Positions 32,679 to 44,919 of a stretch of 64,000 nt of DNA are shown piece by piece (the first letter of the stretch is position 1; the number at the start of each line of letters is the position of its first letter). Under the pieces are notes generated by a model. It did not search any database, had not been told where the DNA came from, and saw only the letters and a program-made list of their open reading frames with translations. Made by a program: the position numbers and the translations under genes. The DNA comes from Pyropia yezoensis (Eukaryota > Rhodophyta > Bangiophyceae > Bangiales > Bangiaceae): positions 29,302,894 through 29,366,893 of the forward strand of contig CM020618.1 in NCBI GenBank assembly GCA_009829735.1, written 5' to 3'.

Positions 32679-35620
32679 ATGGGATCCCTCTTCCGGTCCG
32701 AGGACATGGTGCGGCTGCGGCTTTATTTTGACCGCGCTGCCGCACACGACACGGTGGACGAGCTGGGCGCTCTGGGCGTTGTCCAGTTTCGTGACCTCAA
32801 TGCCGGCAAGACCTCCTTCACCCGCGCGTTTTCCGGCGACGTCAAGGCGTGCGAGGAGATGCAACGCCGTCTGCGCTACCTCGTTGCCCAGGTGGGCGCT
32901 ACCCCGGGCATGCTTTTGCCTGACCTCCACGCTGCCGCCGACACCCCCAACGGCGGTGGCGCGGGCATCCGGATGGATGAGCTCAACGCGCACCTGACCT
33001 CCTTGGAGCGCCAGCTGCTGGACATGAATGCGCACGACGACGCGCTGGGCACCCAGTACAATGCGCTCGTTGAGGCGCGATACGTGTTGGAAAAGGGTGC
33101 GACGTTTTTCCGCGACGCCCCGCGCGTCACAGCGTCGGCGTATGGGACGGTGGGGGTGGGTGGCGGCGGGGCGGAGGGATCCCCCTTTGGCGGCGGTGAC
33201 GGTGGCGGCGATGGCGACGCGGCGGAGCAGTCGCGACTCGAGGCAGGCGGCAGTGGCAGTGGCGCCGGCGACGGCGGGTCGAGTTTTGTGCCGACAGGCA
33301 CGTCGTCAATGCTGTCCTTTTTCTCGGGTGTCATTGCACGCGATCGTCTAGCACCGTTTGAGCGGGTGCTCTTCCGGGCCACTCGTGGCAACTGCTTTAC
33401 CCGCTTTGCTGACGTGCCCGTGGCGCTCGTTGACCCCGCTACGGGGGAGTCGGTGGAGAAGGCTGTGTACATGATTTTCTTTTCCGGCTCGGAGCTGCGG
33501 GCGAAGGTGTCGAAGATCATTGCAGCGTTTGGGGCCAACGGGTATGACTTTCCCGAGGATCCCGACCAGCAGGTGGCCATGTACGAAGACACCCGCAACA
33601 GGCTGCGTGACCTGGAGGCGGTGCTGGATACGACTGTGGCCACCCGTCGTGAGATGCTGACGGACGTGGCCTACCAGCTGCCGTCGTGGGCGGACGCCGT
33701 GCGGCGAGAGAAGGCGGTGTACCACGCGCTCAACAGCCTGAACTACGATACATCTTCTAAGCTGTTCATCGCAGACGTGTGGTGCCCGGCTGACAGCGTG
33801 GACGATGTGCGGGGCGCCCTGGCGCGCGGCCGTCGCCGCTCGTCCGCCCAGGTGCCGAGCGTGGTGGAGGAGCGGCCTTTTGGGTCCGTCACACCGCCTA
33901 CCTACTTCCGGCTCAACAAGTTTACCGCTGTCTTCCACGGTCTCGTCGAGTCGTACGCGGTCGCAGCCTACCACGAGGTGAATCCCGCGCCGTTTGCGGT
34001 GGTGCTCTTCCCCTTCCTGTTTGCCGTCATGTTTGGTGACGTCGCGCACGGATCGCTGATGGCGCTCTTTGCACTGGGCATCATTCTGAGGGAAAAGAAG
34101 ATGGTGCGGTCCAAGCTGAACGAGTTTATGCAGACTTGCTACGACGGGCGCTACATGCTGCTGCTGATGGGGCTCTTCTCAATCTACACGGGATTCATTT
34201 ACAACGAGGCGTTTGCGGTGCCGATGGACATTTTTGGCTCTCGCTGGCGGTACACCCACGCTTCAGAGATGGCTTGCGGCATTGACAACTGTGATGTGCC
34301 AGGGTTGGTGCGGCCGCCACTGGCGCCCTACCCGCTGGGCTTTGACCCTGTGTGGAAGGGCAGTGAGACGGGCCTCATCTACTTCAACAGCTACAAGATG
34401 AAGCTATCTATTGTGCTTGGCGTGTCCCAGATGCTGCTTGGCATTTGCCTTTCGTACGTCAATGGCCGCTTCTTCCGCAACAAGGTGGACGTCCTTTACG
34501 TGTTTATTCCTCAGCTGTTGTTCATGGGCTGTCTTTTTGGCTACCTCGTTCTTCTCATCTTGATCAAGTGGGCTACCAACTGGGAGGCTCCTGCGTGTCT
34601 GGCCGACCCTAATTGCGTACCGCCGGATCTTAAGAGCGTGTTGATCAACATGTTTATGGCACCCGGGGTGGTCCCCGCAGCCGGCCAGCTGTACCGGGGC
34701 CAGGCGTTTGTGCAGGCGGTGCTGCTGGCGATTGCGGTGATTGCCGTGCCATGGATGCTTTTCCCCAAGCCCTTTTTGCTCAAGCGGGAGGCAGAGCGGA
34801 AGCAGCGCGCGCAGTACCGGCCGCTGAACGACGAGGAGAACGCTTCGGCCCCGCTGGTCGGCTCGAGCAGCGGTGGCGGCGACGCGGGGGGGCACGACAA
34901 GGCATCGGTAGCGCTGTCGGGAAGCAACAGCTTGGCAGACGACCGCGACGAACATGGCGGCGACGGGGAGCATGCGTTTGATTTCTCCGAGGTGTTTGTG
35001 CAGCAGATGATTCACACGATTGAGTTTGTGCTCGGTGCTGTGAGCAACACGGCCAGCTACCTGCGCCTCTGGGCACTCTCGCTGGCTCATGCGGAACTGA
35101 GCGATGTGTTCCTGGAGAAGCTGCTGTTCCTGCCAATGGAGTCTGGCAGTGTCATTCTGTGCATTGTTGGCTTTTTCATGTGGGTGTCCCTGACGCTGGG
35201 GGTGCTCATGTTCATGGAGTCCCTGTCGGCCTTCCTTCACGCCCTGCGGCTCATGTGGGTCGAGGTACGTTTTGGGGGCGACCTTGAGCTTGGTGAGGCC
35301 GTGTGTGCGGTGTTTATGCACCCTCGACTCTTGCGGTCTCGTCCGTGCTGATGCCGATTTTGCCCGTGAGTTGCGTTCATGCTCGTCTGGATGACCACTC
35401 ACCAACTACCCTCAAGTTCAGGGTCTGCTGTCCTGCGCTTGCTGTTGTCGCTCGTTTTGTGGATGCGTGTTCCCCTTCCTCCCACCCCGCTCTTCATCGT
35501 TTGTCTTCTTTTGAGCAGTTTCAAAACAAGTTCTACGCCCTGGGCCATGGCGACGCCGTGAAGTTTGAGCCCTTCTCCTTTGCGCTGCTCAAGGAGGCTG
35601 AAGCGGAGGCAGCTGCCTAG
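32679..35620 (+). CDS. V-type proton ATPase subunit a (two exons)
   Basis: Membrane subunit of the V-ATPase Vo sector that carries protons across endomembranes. Exons are 32,679-35,264 and 35,519-35,620, joined in phase 0 across a 254-bp intron (GTACGT...GCAG), giving 895 residues; the family is usually 760-860. The first in-family ATG is used (SLFRSEDMVRLRLYF). The membrane domain begins near residue 434 (FPFLFAVMFGDVAHG). The essential arginine is in YLRLWALSLAHAELS (R796). Exon 2 restores the conserved ending FQNKFY...FEPFSF. Extra length comes from a Gly-rich insert near residues 158-207 and a Gly/Ser/Asp linker near 725-770. It converges on the PDH gene 373 bp away. Confidence 0.96.
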
Positions 35621-35993
35621 AGCTGCGACGATATTGGAGCCGTGATGTGCATTAACAGCCGCACCGGCTCTCACACATTTAGATTGTTTGCACTCCCTTT
35701 CTGATGCGACGGGGTGTTACCATGGATTGGCTATTGCCTTGGATGCTGCTGTCGTGTTGGGGTTTGCCGTTTTTGCGCTCCTCGGTGGAAAGGTAGGCAA
35801 GGCGATCTTTTTCGCCTCGAACGGTGGGTGTGCATCGACGCGTGCCACATTATCGAGCTTTGACCTATGGTACAATATCGATCACGTTCACGCGACGAGG
35901 TAGAGAAGAACACTGCGACCACGCGAAAACCCCCAAAAAAAGAAAGACTTGGCACCTCGCCGACATGCGTTCTGCTTGTGTCCTGCAGCCCCA

Positions 35994-37597
35994 TTACGGC
36001 AGGCTCACGTCCACGGCTCTCAGACAAGCCGCCACAATGTCGTTTTGGGATGGGAAGGCGCTCTTCTCCAGGTTCTCAGCGTAGGGAGTGGGGACGTCGG
36101 CACCCGTCACGCGCTGTACTGGCGCGTCCAGGTAGTTGAAGGCCTCAGTCTCAAAGATGGACGCGCATAGCTCTGCGCCCACGCCAAAGGCCGGCCACCC
36201 CTCCTCCACCGTCACCAGCCGGGACGTCTTCTTGACCGACTCGCAGACCGTGGCCGTGTCCAGTGGCCGGATGGACCGCAGGTTAATGACCTCGGCAAAC
36301 ACCTCGTGTTTTTCTTCCAGTTCCGCCGCCGCCTGAAGCGCCACCCCAACCTGCTTCGAGTGCGTCACGATAGTCACGTCCGAGCCCTCCAGCATCACCT
36401 TTGCCTTGCCAATGGGCAACGTAAAGTCCTTGTCCATCACCTCATCCGCTACATCAAAGGACTGGTTGTACATCAGCTCGTTCTCCAGAAAGACCACAGG
36501 ATTGTCGTCCCGAATGGCGGCCTTAAGTAGCCCCCGACAGTCCTCCGCGTCGTAAGGGGAGATGACCTTGAGTCCCGGCACCGACCCGTACCACGCGCTG
36601 AAGTCCTGGCTATGCTGCGCACCCACCCCCGCGGCTGCACCGTTGGGGCCACGGAATACGATGGGAACCTTGATCTTACCCCCCGACATGTAGAGCGTCT
36701 TCGCGGCACTGTTGACAATGTGGTCAATGGCCTGCATGGAGAAGTTGAACGTCATGAACTCGCAGACGGGTCGGAGGCCTGCGAACGCAGACCCGGTGGC
36801 AAGCCCTGCAAACCCCTGCAATGAGCGACGCGCCAGTACCGTAACCGCTCCAAGCCGGTCCATCCGAAGCAGCACGCACCCAGCATCCACCGGCCAAACG
36901 CAAGGGCTCGACCACCAAGGAGAGCAATGAAACGCGACCTGTTAGCGGCGGCACACAACATGCCGAGGCCAAAAGCAGCAGATTTGTGACGAAGGCGGAT
37001 AATCCCCCCCGCACGCTTCCACATGTCCGACACACAGGACAGCAGAATATACCACAGCTGGGACACGCGTTGGCAGGAGAAACGTACAGCTTCTGTAATA
37101 GGGGTGTCCACCACCCGGCGATCCCCATACTTCGCCAGCAGCCCCTTGGTGACCTTGTACGCTCCATTGTACTCGGCCACCTCCTCTCCAATCACATACA
37201 CCTCTGCATTCCAACAACCGAAGACACAGGAAACACTTCCAGCAACGACCAATGACCGCAAGAAGGCCAGTCAGAAACCACCGCAGCAGAGGCCAACAGC
37301 CCAGAGCTGGGCACCAGCTCAAACCAAACGGAACCGCCCCCCCCCCGCCCCCGCGCAACGCCCACTGTGGCCATGGCGCCAATGAAGGAGCGTACTGTCT
37401 TCACGCTCCATCTCCTCATCAATAGCCGAGTTGAGAGCCTCCCGGCAGGTGATGGTCGCCGCCCCCCGCGCCTGTGGCCGTGCCGCCGCGACCAGCGGCG
37501 ACGATGGCATGGGGGACGCCAGGGATCGCACAGTCGCCGCCAATGGCGCCCGGCGGGGCGCCACCCCCGTGAGGGCTCGGCCAACGTGCGCCATCAT
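35994..37597 (-). CDS. PDHB: Pyruvate dehydrogenase E1 beta subunit, mitochondrial (three exons)
   Basis: E1 beta pairs with E1 alpha in the pyruvate dehydrogenase complex, which makes acetyl-CoA. Exons on the minus strand are 37,597-37,396, 37,203-37,088 and 36,815-35,994. Introns are 192 bp (GTACGC...GCAG, phase 1) and 272 bp (GTACGT...GCAG, phase 0). The 379-residue product starts with an Arg/Ala-rich, acid-free presequence of about 45 residues, typical of mitochondrial import. Then come [63 protein letters not shown] and PTPYAENLE, all hallmarks of the family. The ATG has a strong context (GCCACCATGATGG). It has the same orientation as the gene upstream, 1,056 bp away. Confidence 0.95.
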
Positions 37598-38653
37598 GGT
37601 GGCGACTGCACCCACCGGGAAAGAGCTGGGAAAGAAGGGAAAGCAGCGTCGACTCGGAAAAGGGCTGCAGAACGGTCTGCCTCGGGAGCAAAGGGGCGGG
37701 GCGTGGCCGACCACGCGCTCGGGACGCAAGTGACTTGGATGACTTCACGTGGCTGCGGGACAATGCTGAGCGCGACCCCGTCGCGCCCACAATTCGCAAG
37801 TCCGACAAAGCAGGGGGGCCCCTTTATCGCCGCTGACCAATCAGGGCCGAAAGCCATCTCACGGATCAGGCTTGCAGCGCAAGAGAGAAAAAACCACACG
37901 AGGTCCAGCCTGGAATCGTCGCAGTTGCAGTTCAGTACTGTATGTGCCGTACGTATGTACAGTACATACATACATACATGTACTGTATGTGCTCTGAGGC
38001 CGTGTGGCACGTCCCGTCCCATCCACTTTGCGTGGCCGCGCCGCGGGCCGCCCGCCAAGGGGGGTTGTGCTCCCTCTGGCACACCTCCTCGTCACCTGAC
38101 CTTCCCAGACAAAGGGCCGACCGTCGGCTGCTAATCGCCGCTGGCCGCCCCGCGGAACGCCGAGGGTTTCCCCTCGCGCCTGCTGGACCGCCGCGACCGC
38201 CACCACCACCCGTGACGATGCACCGTCGCCGCCACCGCCGCCGCCACCGCCGCCTTCTCCGCCACCCGCATCTCCTACGATGCCACCGGCAACAGACGTG
38301 CCAGCTTGGGCCGCTGGATGTCAAGGCCGCCCACCCCATCGGCAATGCAGAGCCGTAGGGGGCGTCTGCCGACAAGCAATGTCACATCGGCCCGTCCATC
38401 CCCGCACGCGGGAGGGCGTAGCAGCAGACATCGCCGGCACTGGCGACCCGGGATCCCCCGCACACGGGGGCCCGCCTGTTCCCATCCCCAACAGCGCTGC
38501 CGTCGGGGTCGGCGTGCGGTGGACACGCCTCGCGTCGCTGAAAAAGCCGGTGGCCACCACTGCCGCCTGCGGCCACACACACCCCTTACGACGAGCACCC
38601 GCTCACAGGCCGTGCTCTCCCTACCCCCCTCCCTCCCCACAGCCCCAAATGCT
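37598..38653. other. Intergenic region between PDHB and the next minus-strand gene
   Basis: It holds the PDHB promoter side and the 3' flank of the gene at 38,654. The only clear structure is the GTAC-rich palindromic stretch at 37,933-37,992. GCC-rich frames near 38,200-38,650 are not convincing. Confidence 0.5.
37933..37992. promoter_or_regulatory. GTACAT-rich palindrome upstream of PDHB
   Basis: It contains GTATGTACAGTACATAC (37,953-37,969), two 8-bp arms around a single A. It overlaps a second inverted repeat, ACAGTACAT/ATGTACTGT (37,959-37,967 and 37,978-37,986). It lies about 360 bp upstream of the PDHB start codon. The same 17-mer recurs at 40,506-40,522. Confidence 0.55.
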
Positions 38654-40075
38654 CTAGGTGCCAGACGCGCCCCCCTCCCCATCCACTCCCAGTAGGTCGA
38701 TATCGGGCGGGAGGTCTCCCCCCACCGCCGCCACCAACTCCCCCATCGAAGCCTCTGGTACCCCCCCCGCCAAAGCCCCCCCCACCGGTAGGCGGTATAA
38801 GGCGCGCTTGCCCCCCCCGCCCCCCCCCCTCCCCCCCCCCGACGTGACCAGCAGCCCCGCCGCCGCGAGGGACGCCAGCCCCGCCCGGATGGCGGCCAGG
38901 CGCCCAGACCGCGCGCCACTGTCTGTGGACGAGGGGGGGTGGGAGGCGGCGAGCAGGAGTGCCACCTCAGGCGCGCTCACATCGGGGTCCTCGGGGTCGT
39001 CGGCGGCCGCCGCCGCGGAAGCGGCCGCGGCGGTGCGATACAGGAGGTGAACCCAGCGGCGGACCGCGAGGGACCCAGTGGGGGGCGGGGGAATGGCGAC
39101 GGCGGCGGCGGCGGCGGTGGCGGTGGCGGCAACAGTGGCTGGCGGAGGGAGCGGTGCGGCAGGTGGCTCGACTGCCCCGGCACCGCCGGGCCACATGCGG
39201 CGGGCAGTGGAGGAGGGCTCGGTCAGAGGTGGCGGCGGCGGCGGCGCCACTGCCGCTGTGGCGCTGGCGACCGCCACCGGTGTCGGCACCCGCCACTGCT
39301 CGGCCGCCACCTCCCGCACGTACGCTCCGCAGGTGGAGGCGATGTGGGCGTGAATGGCATCCGCAGCACCCTCCAACGCAGTTGTGTCCCGCGTCAACTA
39401 CCGGTTGATGATGGGCGGCGTAAAAGGGAGAACGTGGAAGAGCAGGAAGAGAGGAGCCGCGGTAGGGAAGGAAAAAAAGGAAGAAATAATCCATTCAGTG
39501 ACCACAGCCCTGCCATGACCCCGGAACAGCAGCAAAATCAGCCCCAGTGGTCGGCAGAGCCACCCCAAGCAACCGTCACTGCCCCAACTTGCCCCCCACC
39601 CCTCAAAGGCGTCAAAGAACAGCAGCCTCGGCTGCTCCTCCCTGACTCCCCCCCCGCCACGTACCTTCTGCAGCTGGACCACCTGCTCGTAGAGGGCGGC
39701 GAGGGCAGCCCGCCCCCCGCCCCCCCCCGAGGAAGCCCACGCATCTGCTTCGGCCACAGCCGCGGGGGAGTCCATGAGGGCGCGGAGGTTGGCCACCAAG
39801 CCGTCCACAATGACCACGTCGGCTGCGGCGGCAGGCGCGGGGGTGGTTTCAGGGGCGGCTTCGGGGACGGCGACGGGGACGGCGAGGGGGGGGGGCACAG
39901 GGACGGCGGCCGCCGGCGGTAGTGGCGGCAGCGGCGGCGGCAGCGGTGGTGATGGTGGTGGCGGTGGTGGCGGTGGCGGTGGGTGCGCCGGCGGCGGCTG
40001 CTGCGGTGGTGGCGGCGCCGACGGCGACGGCGCAGCGGTCGTCACGTACGACATGCTGCCGCCGCCGTCTTCCAT
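38654..40075 (-). CDS. Unrecognised proline-rich protein (two exons)
   Basis: Exons 40,075-39,665 and 39,397-38,654 join in phase 0 across a 267-bp intron (GTACGT...GGTAG), giving 384 residues. Without splicing the frame stops at the acceptor TAG. Residues 20-75 are a Pro/Ala tract. A helical segment spans the junction (ANLRALMDSP..., ALYEQVVQLQK|LTRDTTALEGAADAIHAHI). A second ordered segment near 245-340 (VRRWVHLLYR, LAAIRAGLASLAAAGLLV, RALYRLPV) could be a small helical or winged-helix fold. I cannot name a family. The donor matches the better-supported introns, which favours the model. Confidence 0.6.
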
Positions 40076-40804
40076 GGCCGATTCGTTCCTGCCGCAGCCG
40101 CCTCACGAGACAACCGTTGGACGGTGTGGGGAGGGGGAGGAGAGCACTACAGCAGCCAGCAGGACCGCAAGCAGACGCACCAGCACAGCCGTAAAGTGAA
40201 GACAGGCAAGCGCAAAAAAGGGGGGTTGCGGGGGGGGAGGGTGCGCTGCCTGTTCGGGACCTGGTCACACGCCGAGGCCGCCGAGGGCGCGCGCAGCGCT
40301 GTTAGATTTAGTCGCGGATGCGAATATCGCGAGTTGGGTCATTCCATGAAACTGACCCATACTTGTGCGTAGGGGCCTTTTTGTTTATTGACTTCCCATT
40401 TTTCAGGCACTAGAAGTCAGTCATTTGAGAGCAGCACTCGATGCAGCTCGTCGAGCTCTCTGCTCGTGATCTTCGATTTCTCCCATCTCCGCTTGTCTCC
40501 ATGCTGTATGTACAGTACATACAGTACGCCTTTTACTCTCTCTGAGTGTCACGGATCTTCTCCAATCATGTCCGATGTGGTCGCAGTCAAGACCAAGATC
40601 AAGGGTGGGATACAAGTCTTCACCCATCATTCAGCCGAATAATGCCCATCGACATATAGGAAGTGGATCGGGACCGAGACTTGACTTTAACTGTATCGGA
40701 TAGAATTGGGAGAACAGCAATACTGGATGCTGCGAACGCCTACACCTGTTTTCTGTTCAGTACAGGGGCGATGTCACCAACCAGCACATGCACTGCGGCC
40801 ACGG
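40076..40804. other. Intergenic region with candidate promoter palindrome
   Basis: It lies between two minus-strand genes. It is less GC-rich than its surroundings from about 40,310 to 40,760 and carries the palindrome at 40,504-40,524. No gene is supported; the short plus-strand frame at 40,388-40,642 has no recognisable features. Confidence 0.5.
40504..40524. promoter_or_regulatory. 21-nt near-perfect palindrome upstream of the 38,654-40,075 gene
   Basis: CTGTATGTAC, one A, GTACATACAG: two perfect 10-bp arms. The inner 17 bases equal those at 37,953-37,969. The site is about 430 bp upstream of the start codon at 40,075, similar to the spacing of the other site from PDHB. It may be a dimeric protein-binding site or a mobile fragment. 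Confidence 0.5.
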
Positions 40805-43800
40805 TCACCTCCCGCTGCTGCGCCCCCCCTCCTCTGCCGCCAGCCTCGCTCGAAAGAAGGCCTCGAGCTCAGCATCCACCCCCCGCCACCCCTCCCCGCT
40901 GCCGCCGCCCGCCCCCCCGGCGACCCACCGGTCCGCCACCCACGGCGGGAGCTTGTCGCGCAGCCGCCCCCCCCCCCCCGCCCCCCCCCACCGCTCATCA
41001 AGCAGCACCACCGCCGCCCAGTCGTGGGCGTGGCGCAGGCACCGCCCCACCGCCTGGTTCACCGCCGTCATGGCCGTGTCCTCCGCCGCCAACCGACGGG
41101 CAGACGGCGGCAGCGCGGCAGCGACGGCGGCGGCCTCGGGGTGGAACGGGTTGGGGAGGGGCAGCCCAATGACGCCCACCGTCCGGGCGGTCGCGTCGGC
41201 CAGGTTGATGCCCTCTGAGAGGCGGCCGTTGAGGATGGCCGACAGGAGGGCGCCCCGCCGGCGGGCAGGCGGGGGCGGCGGGGGAGGCGGGGGAGGCGGG
41301 GAGGGGAGACCGCCACCACCGCCCGCTGGCCGGCCAAGGTCCAGGGGGGGCGGCCGGCCGGCGGCCGCCGCGGGCGGCCGCCCCAGTAGCGGCGGCGGCG
41401 TCAGGAGGGGCGACTCGGGCGACGCCCCCCGCGGGGGCGTGCAGCTGACGGGCGTGCCCGGCGTGGGCGGCGGGCTGCCGGCTCGCCCGCCAGCCGCCCC
41501 CCCCGCCGCCCCGCCCGCCGCCGCGTCGGCCACCGCCGCCGCGTCGGCCACCGCCGCCGCCGCGTCGGCCGCCGCGGCGGCAGCCGTTGCGGCGGCGGCG
41601 GCGGCAAAGCGGTCCAAGAGTCCCCCCCCCCCGGCGGCGGCCGCGTCGGCCGCCGCCGCCCCCCAGTCCGCCTCTCGAAAGACGGAGGCGGCGGCGGCGA
41701 GCGCCGCGGCGCGGCCGGTGGCGGCCCAGCGCGCCCACGCGGCGGCCTCGGCGGCCTTGGACGGCCAAAAGAGGACGGTGCCGCCGGGGGTGGCGGCGAC
41801 GAGCGCGGCGGCGGCGGCGCCAAGGTCGTCGAGCACCCCCACCCGCCGGCGGGCGGCGTGGGTGGTAGCCAGCGCCACCCCGCCGGGGCCACGGCCGGCG
41901 GGGAGGACCACCAGGTGGGTCGGCGGGATGACGTGGCCGGCCGCAAAGTCCGCAACCGGCCGCGCCAGCCGCGGGGGGGGACGACGGGGGGGGGCGGGGC
42001 GGCGGGCGGCCGCCGCGCCGCCGCCCCCCGCCGGGGAGGCCCCGTCGCCGCCGCCCGCCGGCGGCTGCGCGGCCGCGGCGGCGTTGGTGGCGCCCGCCGC
42101 CGCCGCCGCCGCCGCCGCGTCAGCGGCGAGGCGGGGAAAGAGGGTGCGCAGCAGCCCCCCCCGGGGGCTGAGGGTCCCCCCCACCAGCAGCACCGCCCGC
42201 ACCGCGTCGGCGACCGCCGCGACGCCGTCGCCCGGCGACAGCAAGATGTACCGGACCGCCCCGTCGGGGTGGGGGTACTCCACGCCGGGGGGGGGGTCCG
42301 CCGGCCGGGGGGCGTAGACGACCACCCGCCCGGCGGGGGCGCCGCTGGCCAGGGCGGTGAGCAGGGCGCCCACCGCAGAGAGCGCGGCGACCGACGCGGC
42401 TGCCGCGGCGGCCGCGGCGGCGGCGGCCGCCGCCGCCGACGCTGCGGCCGACGGCCGGGGCGGGGCCCCCCGCCGGCCGCCACCACCCCGCCCGGTACGG
42501 GCGGGGGTGGCGGCCGCAGCGGCCGGTGCGGTGGTGGGGGTGGTTGCGACCGCGCCCCCCCCCCCCGGCGGGGGCACGGGGAGCTCCACAAAGCCCCGCA
42601 GCTTGGCCAGCAGCCCCGTGGCGGTGGCCCAGGCGGCCACCTTGTACACATTCACATTGTCCACCGCCGCCGCCGCCGCAAACGCCGCCGGGTGCAGGAC
42701 GGCCGCGTCGTAGGCGGTGCCCCCCCCTCCCCCCCCCCCCCCCCGGGGGGCGGTGGCCCCCCGTGGCCGCCCCGCCGCGCGTAGGCCGCCCAGCCGGCCA
42801 CCAGCGCCCGCAGCTGCGCGAGGTAGTAGGCGTTCCGGGGCGCCAGCCGCGACGCGTACCGGCCGGCGTAGGCGGCCAGCGCGGCGGCTGCAACGTCGGC
42901 GGCGGGGAGGGGCAGCGCCGCCCCCCCCGCGGCGGTCACCGCGGCGGACAGGTTGTGGGCCTCGTCCACCACCACCACGTCCGCCCGCGTCAGCACGATG
43001 CCCAGCGCCGCCCGGGTGGGCGGGTGGAAGAGCGCCGCGTAGGGGGCGACGAGGACGTCCGCGCCGCCCGGCCGCGCCGCCCGCCGGGCGGCGTAGTAGG
43101 CACAGCCGCCCAGGGCGGCGCCGGTGGCAGCCAGCTCCTCCACGTCCAGGACGGTGGTGAGGGCGGTGGCCGCCACCGCCCGAACCGCGTCGCGCTCCTT
43201 GTACGCACACCCCGCGGGACGGCGGACAGCGCGGGGGCGCTTGGGCGCACCGCCGCCCCCCGGCGCCGCCGCCGCCGCTGCGGTCGCCGCCGCCGCCGCC
43301 GCTGCTGCTGCTGCTACCGCAGCTGCGGCCAGCGGCGGGCGGCGACGGAGGAGCTCCAGACACCGCTCGTTGATGGCCGTCCCCGACGCACCGTCGCCGC
43401 GCACTGCGGGGTTGACGCACAAGTGGGTGCGGGCGCCGAGCGGGACCACCGAGAGGGCCACGTCGGTGGTGGTGGCGCCGCCACCACCGCCGCCACAGCC
43501 GCCACCGCCGCCGCCGCCACCACCGTTGCCGTCGCCGTTGCCGTCCCCACACCCGCCGCTGCACCCGCCACCCCCACCGCCCCCCCCGTACGCGGTGGAG
43601 CGCACCTCTGACAGGAACTGGGCCACCTGGGAGTGCGTGCGGGTGCAGTAAAAGACGCGCGGGCGGTCGGCCACGGCGCTGGCGGCGGCGGTCGCCGCGG
43701 CGGGACCACCGCCCAACCCCCCCCACCACCCGCCGCCGCGGTGGCCGCCACAGCCCCCCCCCCCGACCCCCTCACCGTCCGACCCAGAGGAGGACGACGA

Positions 43801-44066
43801 CGATGCCCAGCCGCCGCCACCGCCACCACCACCGGCGCCCACCACGCGGCCGCCGCCGCCGCTGTCGTAATCGTCGAGGACGAACGCCGCCTCGGCACCC
43901 CCGACCGCACCCGCCGTTGCCGCCGCGCCACGCCGCGGTGCCGCCCGTGCCACCACCGCGTCGGTGGCCGCCCACCGGGCCGCACGGCGGGCCACCGCCC
44001 CGCCGCCGACGCCACTGCTGCGACGGCGTTTGGGCGGCGCCCCGCCCCCCCCCCATGGCGGCCGCA

Positions 44067-44098
<32 letters not shown>

Positions 44099-44919
44099 CC
44101 CCCCCCGCCGTCGCCGGGGGCCGCAACGCCCGCGGTGGTCGCCGTCGCTGCTGCTGGGGCCGCAGCCGCCGCCGCCGCCGCCGCCGCCGCCGCGCGGCGC
44201 GCCCGTCGGTCCCGACGGCGCACCCGCGCGGCCGCCCGTGCCGACCGCTCCGCCGCGGCGGCGGTGACGGCGTGGGCGGCCACCCAGTCGGGGTCCCCGT
44301 CAGTGGCCGCGGGCGGCGGTGCCGCCGCGGCAGCGGCGACCACGTGAGCGGTCACCCAGTCGGGGTCGGCGGCTGCGGCCGGCGCGGCTGCGGCGGCGGC
44401 GGTGATGCCATGGCTGCCATGGCCCGTCACCCAGTCCGGGTCTGCACCCGCGGGGGGGGTACCGGCCGGGCGGACCTGCTCCCCGCTCCCCCCTGGCAGG
44501 CCCGGCACGCAGAGCGGTGGCGGCGGCGGCGGCGGCAGCGGCGGCGGCGGCGACGGCGGTGGTGGCGGCGGCTCGTCCCGCGCGTCGACGAGCCAGCGGA
44601 GGACCCCACAGATGACGGCCAGGCTCTTGCCCGTCCCCGTTGGGGACTCAAACAGACCCACCGCGCCGGCGGCGGCAGCGTCGTGGAGGGCCCGCATCAG
44701 CGCCAGCTGGCCAGGGTAGGGGGCGGGGCGGGGGAAGTGGAAAAAGGCGCCATCGCGGGCGTCGTGGGGGGGGGGGGGGGCACCCGCACCGGCGGCGGCG
44801 ATGGCGGTAGCAGCGCGCCCGGGACACGCAGAGTGGAGGAGAGTGCGCAGGGGGGCGGGGGGGGGAGTTCCGCAGTGGTCTCGAAGTGGGGAGGAGTGGG
44901 GCGGATGGGGAGGATGCAT
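40805..44919 (-). CDS. DDX11/CHL1-type iron-sulphur DNA helicase, frameshifted at a C16 run
   Basis: XPD/RAD3-family 5'-3' helicase of the DDX11/CHL1 branch, which works in cohesion and replication-fork repair. Order: PYPGQ Q-like motif, Walker A ESPTGTGKS (residues about 90-98), YCTRTHSQ near 420, four cluster cysteines (THLCVNP, NERCLEL, GCAYKERD, GGCAYY; about 498-606), VVVDEAHN near 650, GRLSEGINLAD near 1,231, VNQAVGRCLRH near 1,285. The frame shifts by one at C16 (42,729-42,744), after which the homologous VDNVNVYKVAAW segment follows, so an indel or sequencing error there is likely. At about 1,370 residues it exceeds the usual 850-970 because of Gly/Ala/Pro insertions. The start is uncertain: ATG 44,919 is chosen, 45,165 is also in frame. 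Confidence 0.88.

Noticed and set aside
35265..35351. V-ATPase subunit a ending at 35,351 by reading through
   Set aside because: The conserved ending FQNKFY...FEPFSF appears after a GT-AG intron in phase; the read-through tail has no family similarity.
42750..43729. Upstream half of the minus frame that ends at 40,805 as separate coding sequence
   Set aside because: It overlaps the true helicase frame, which carries the cluster cysteines and DEAH box; only the part after the C16 run is coding.
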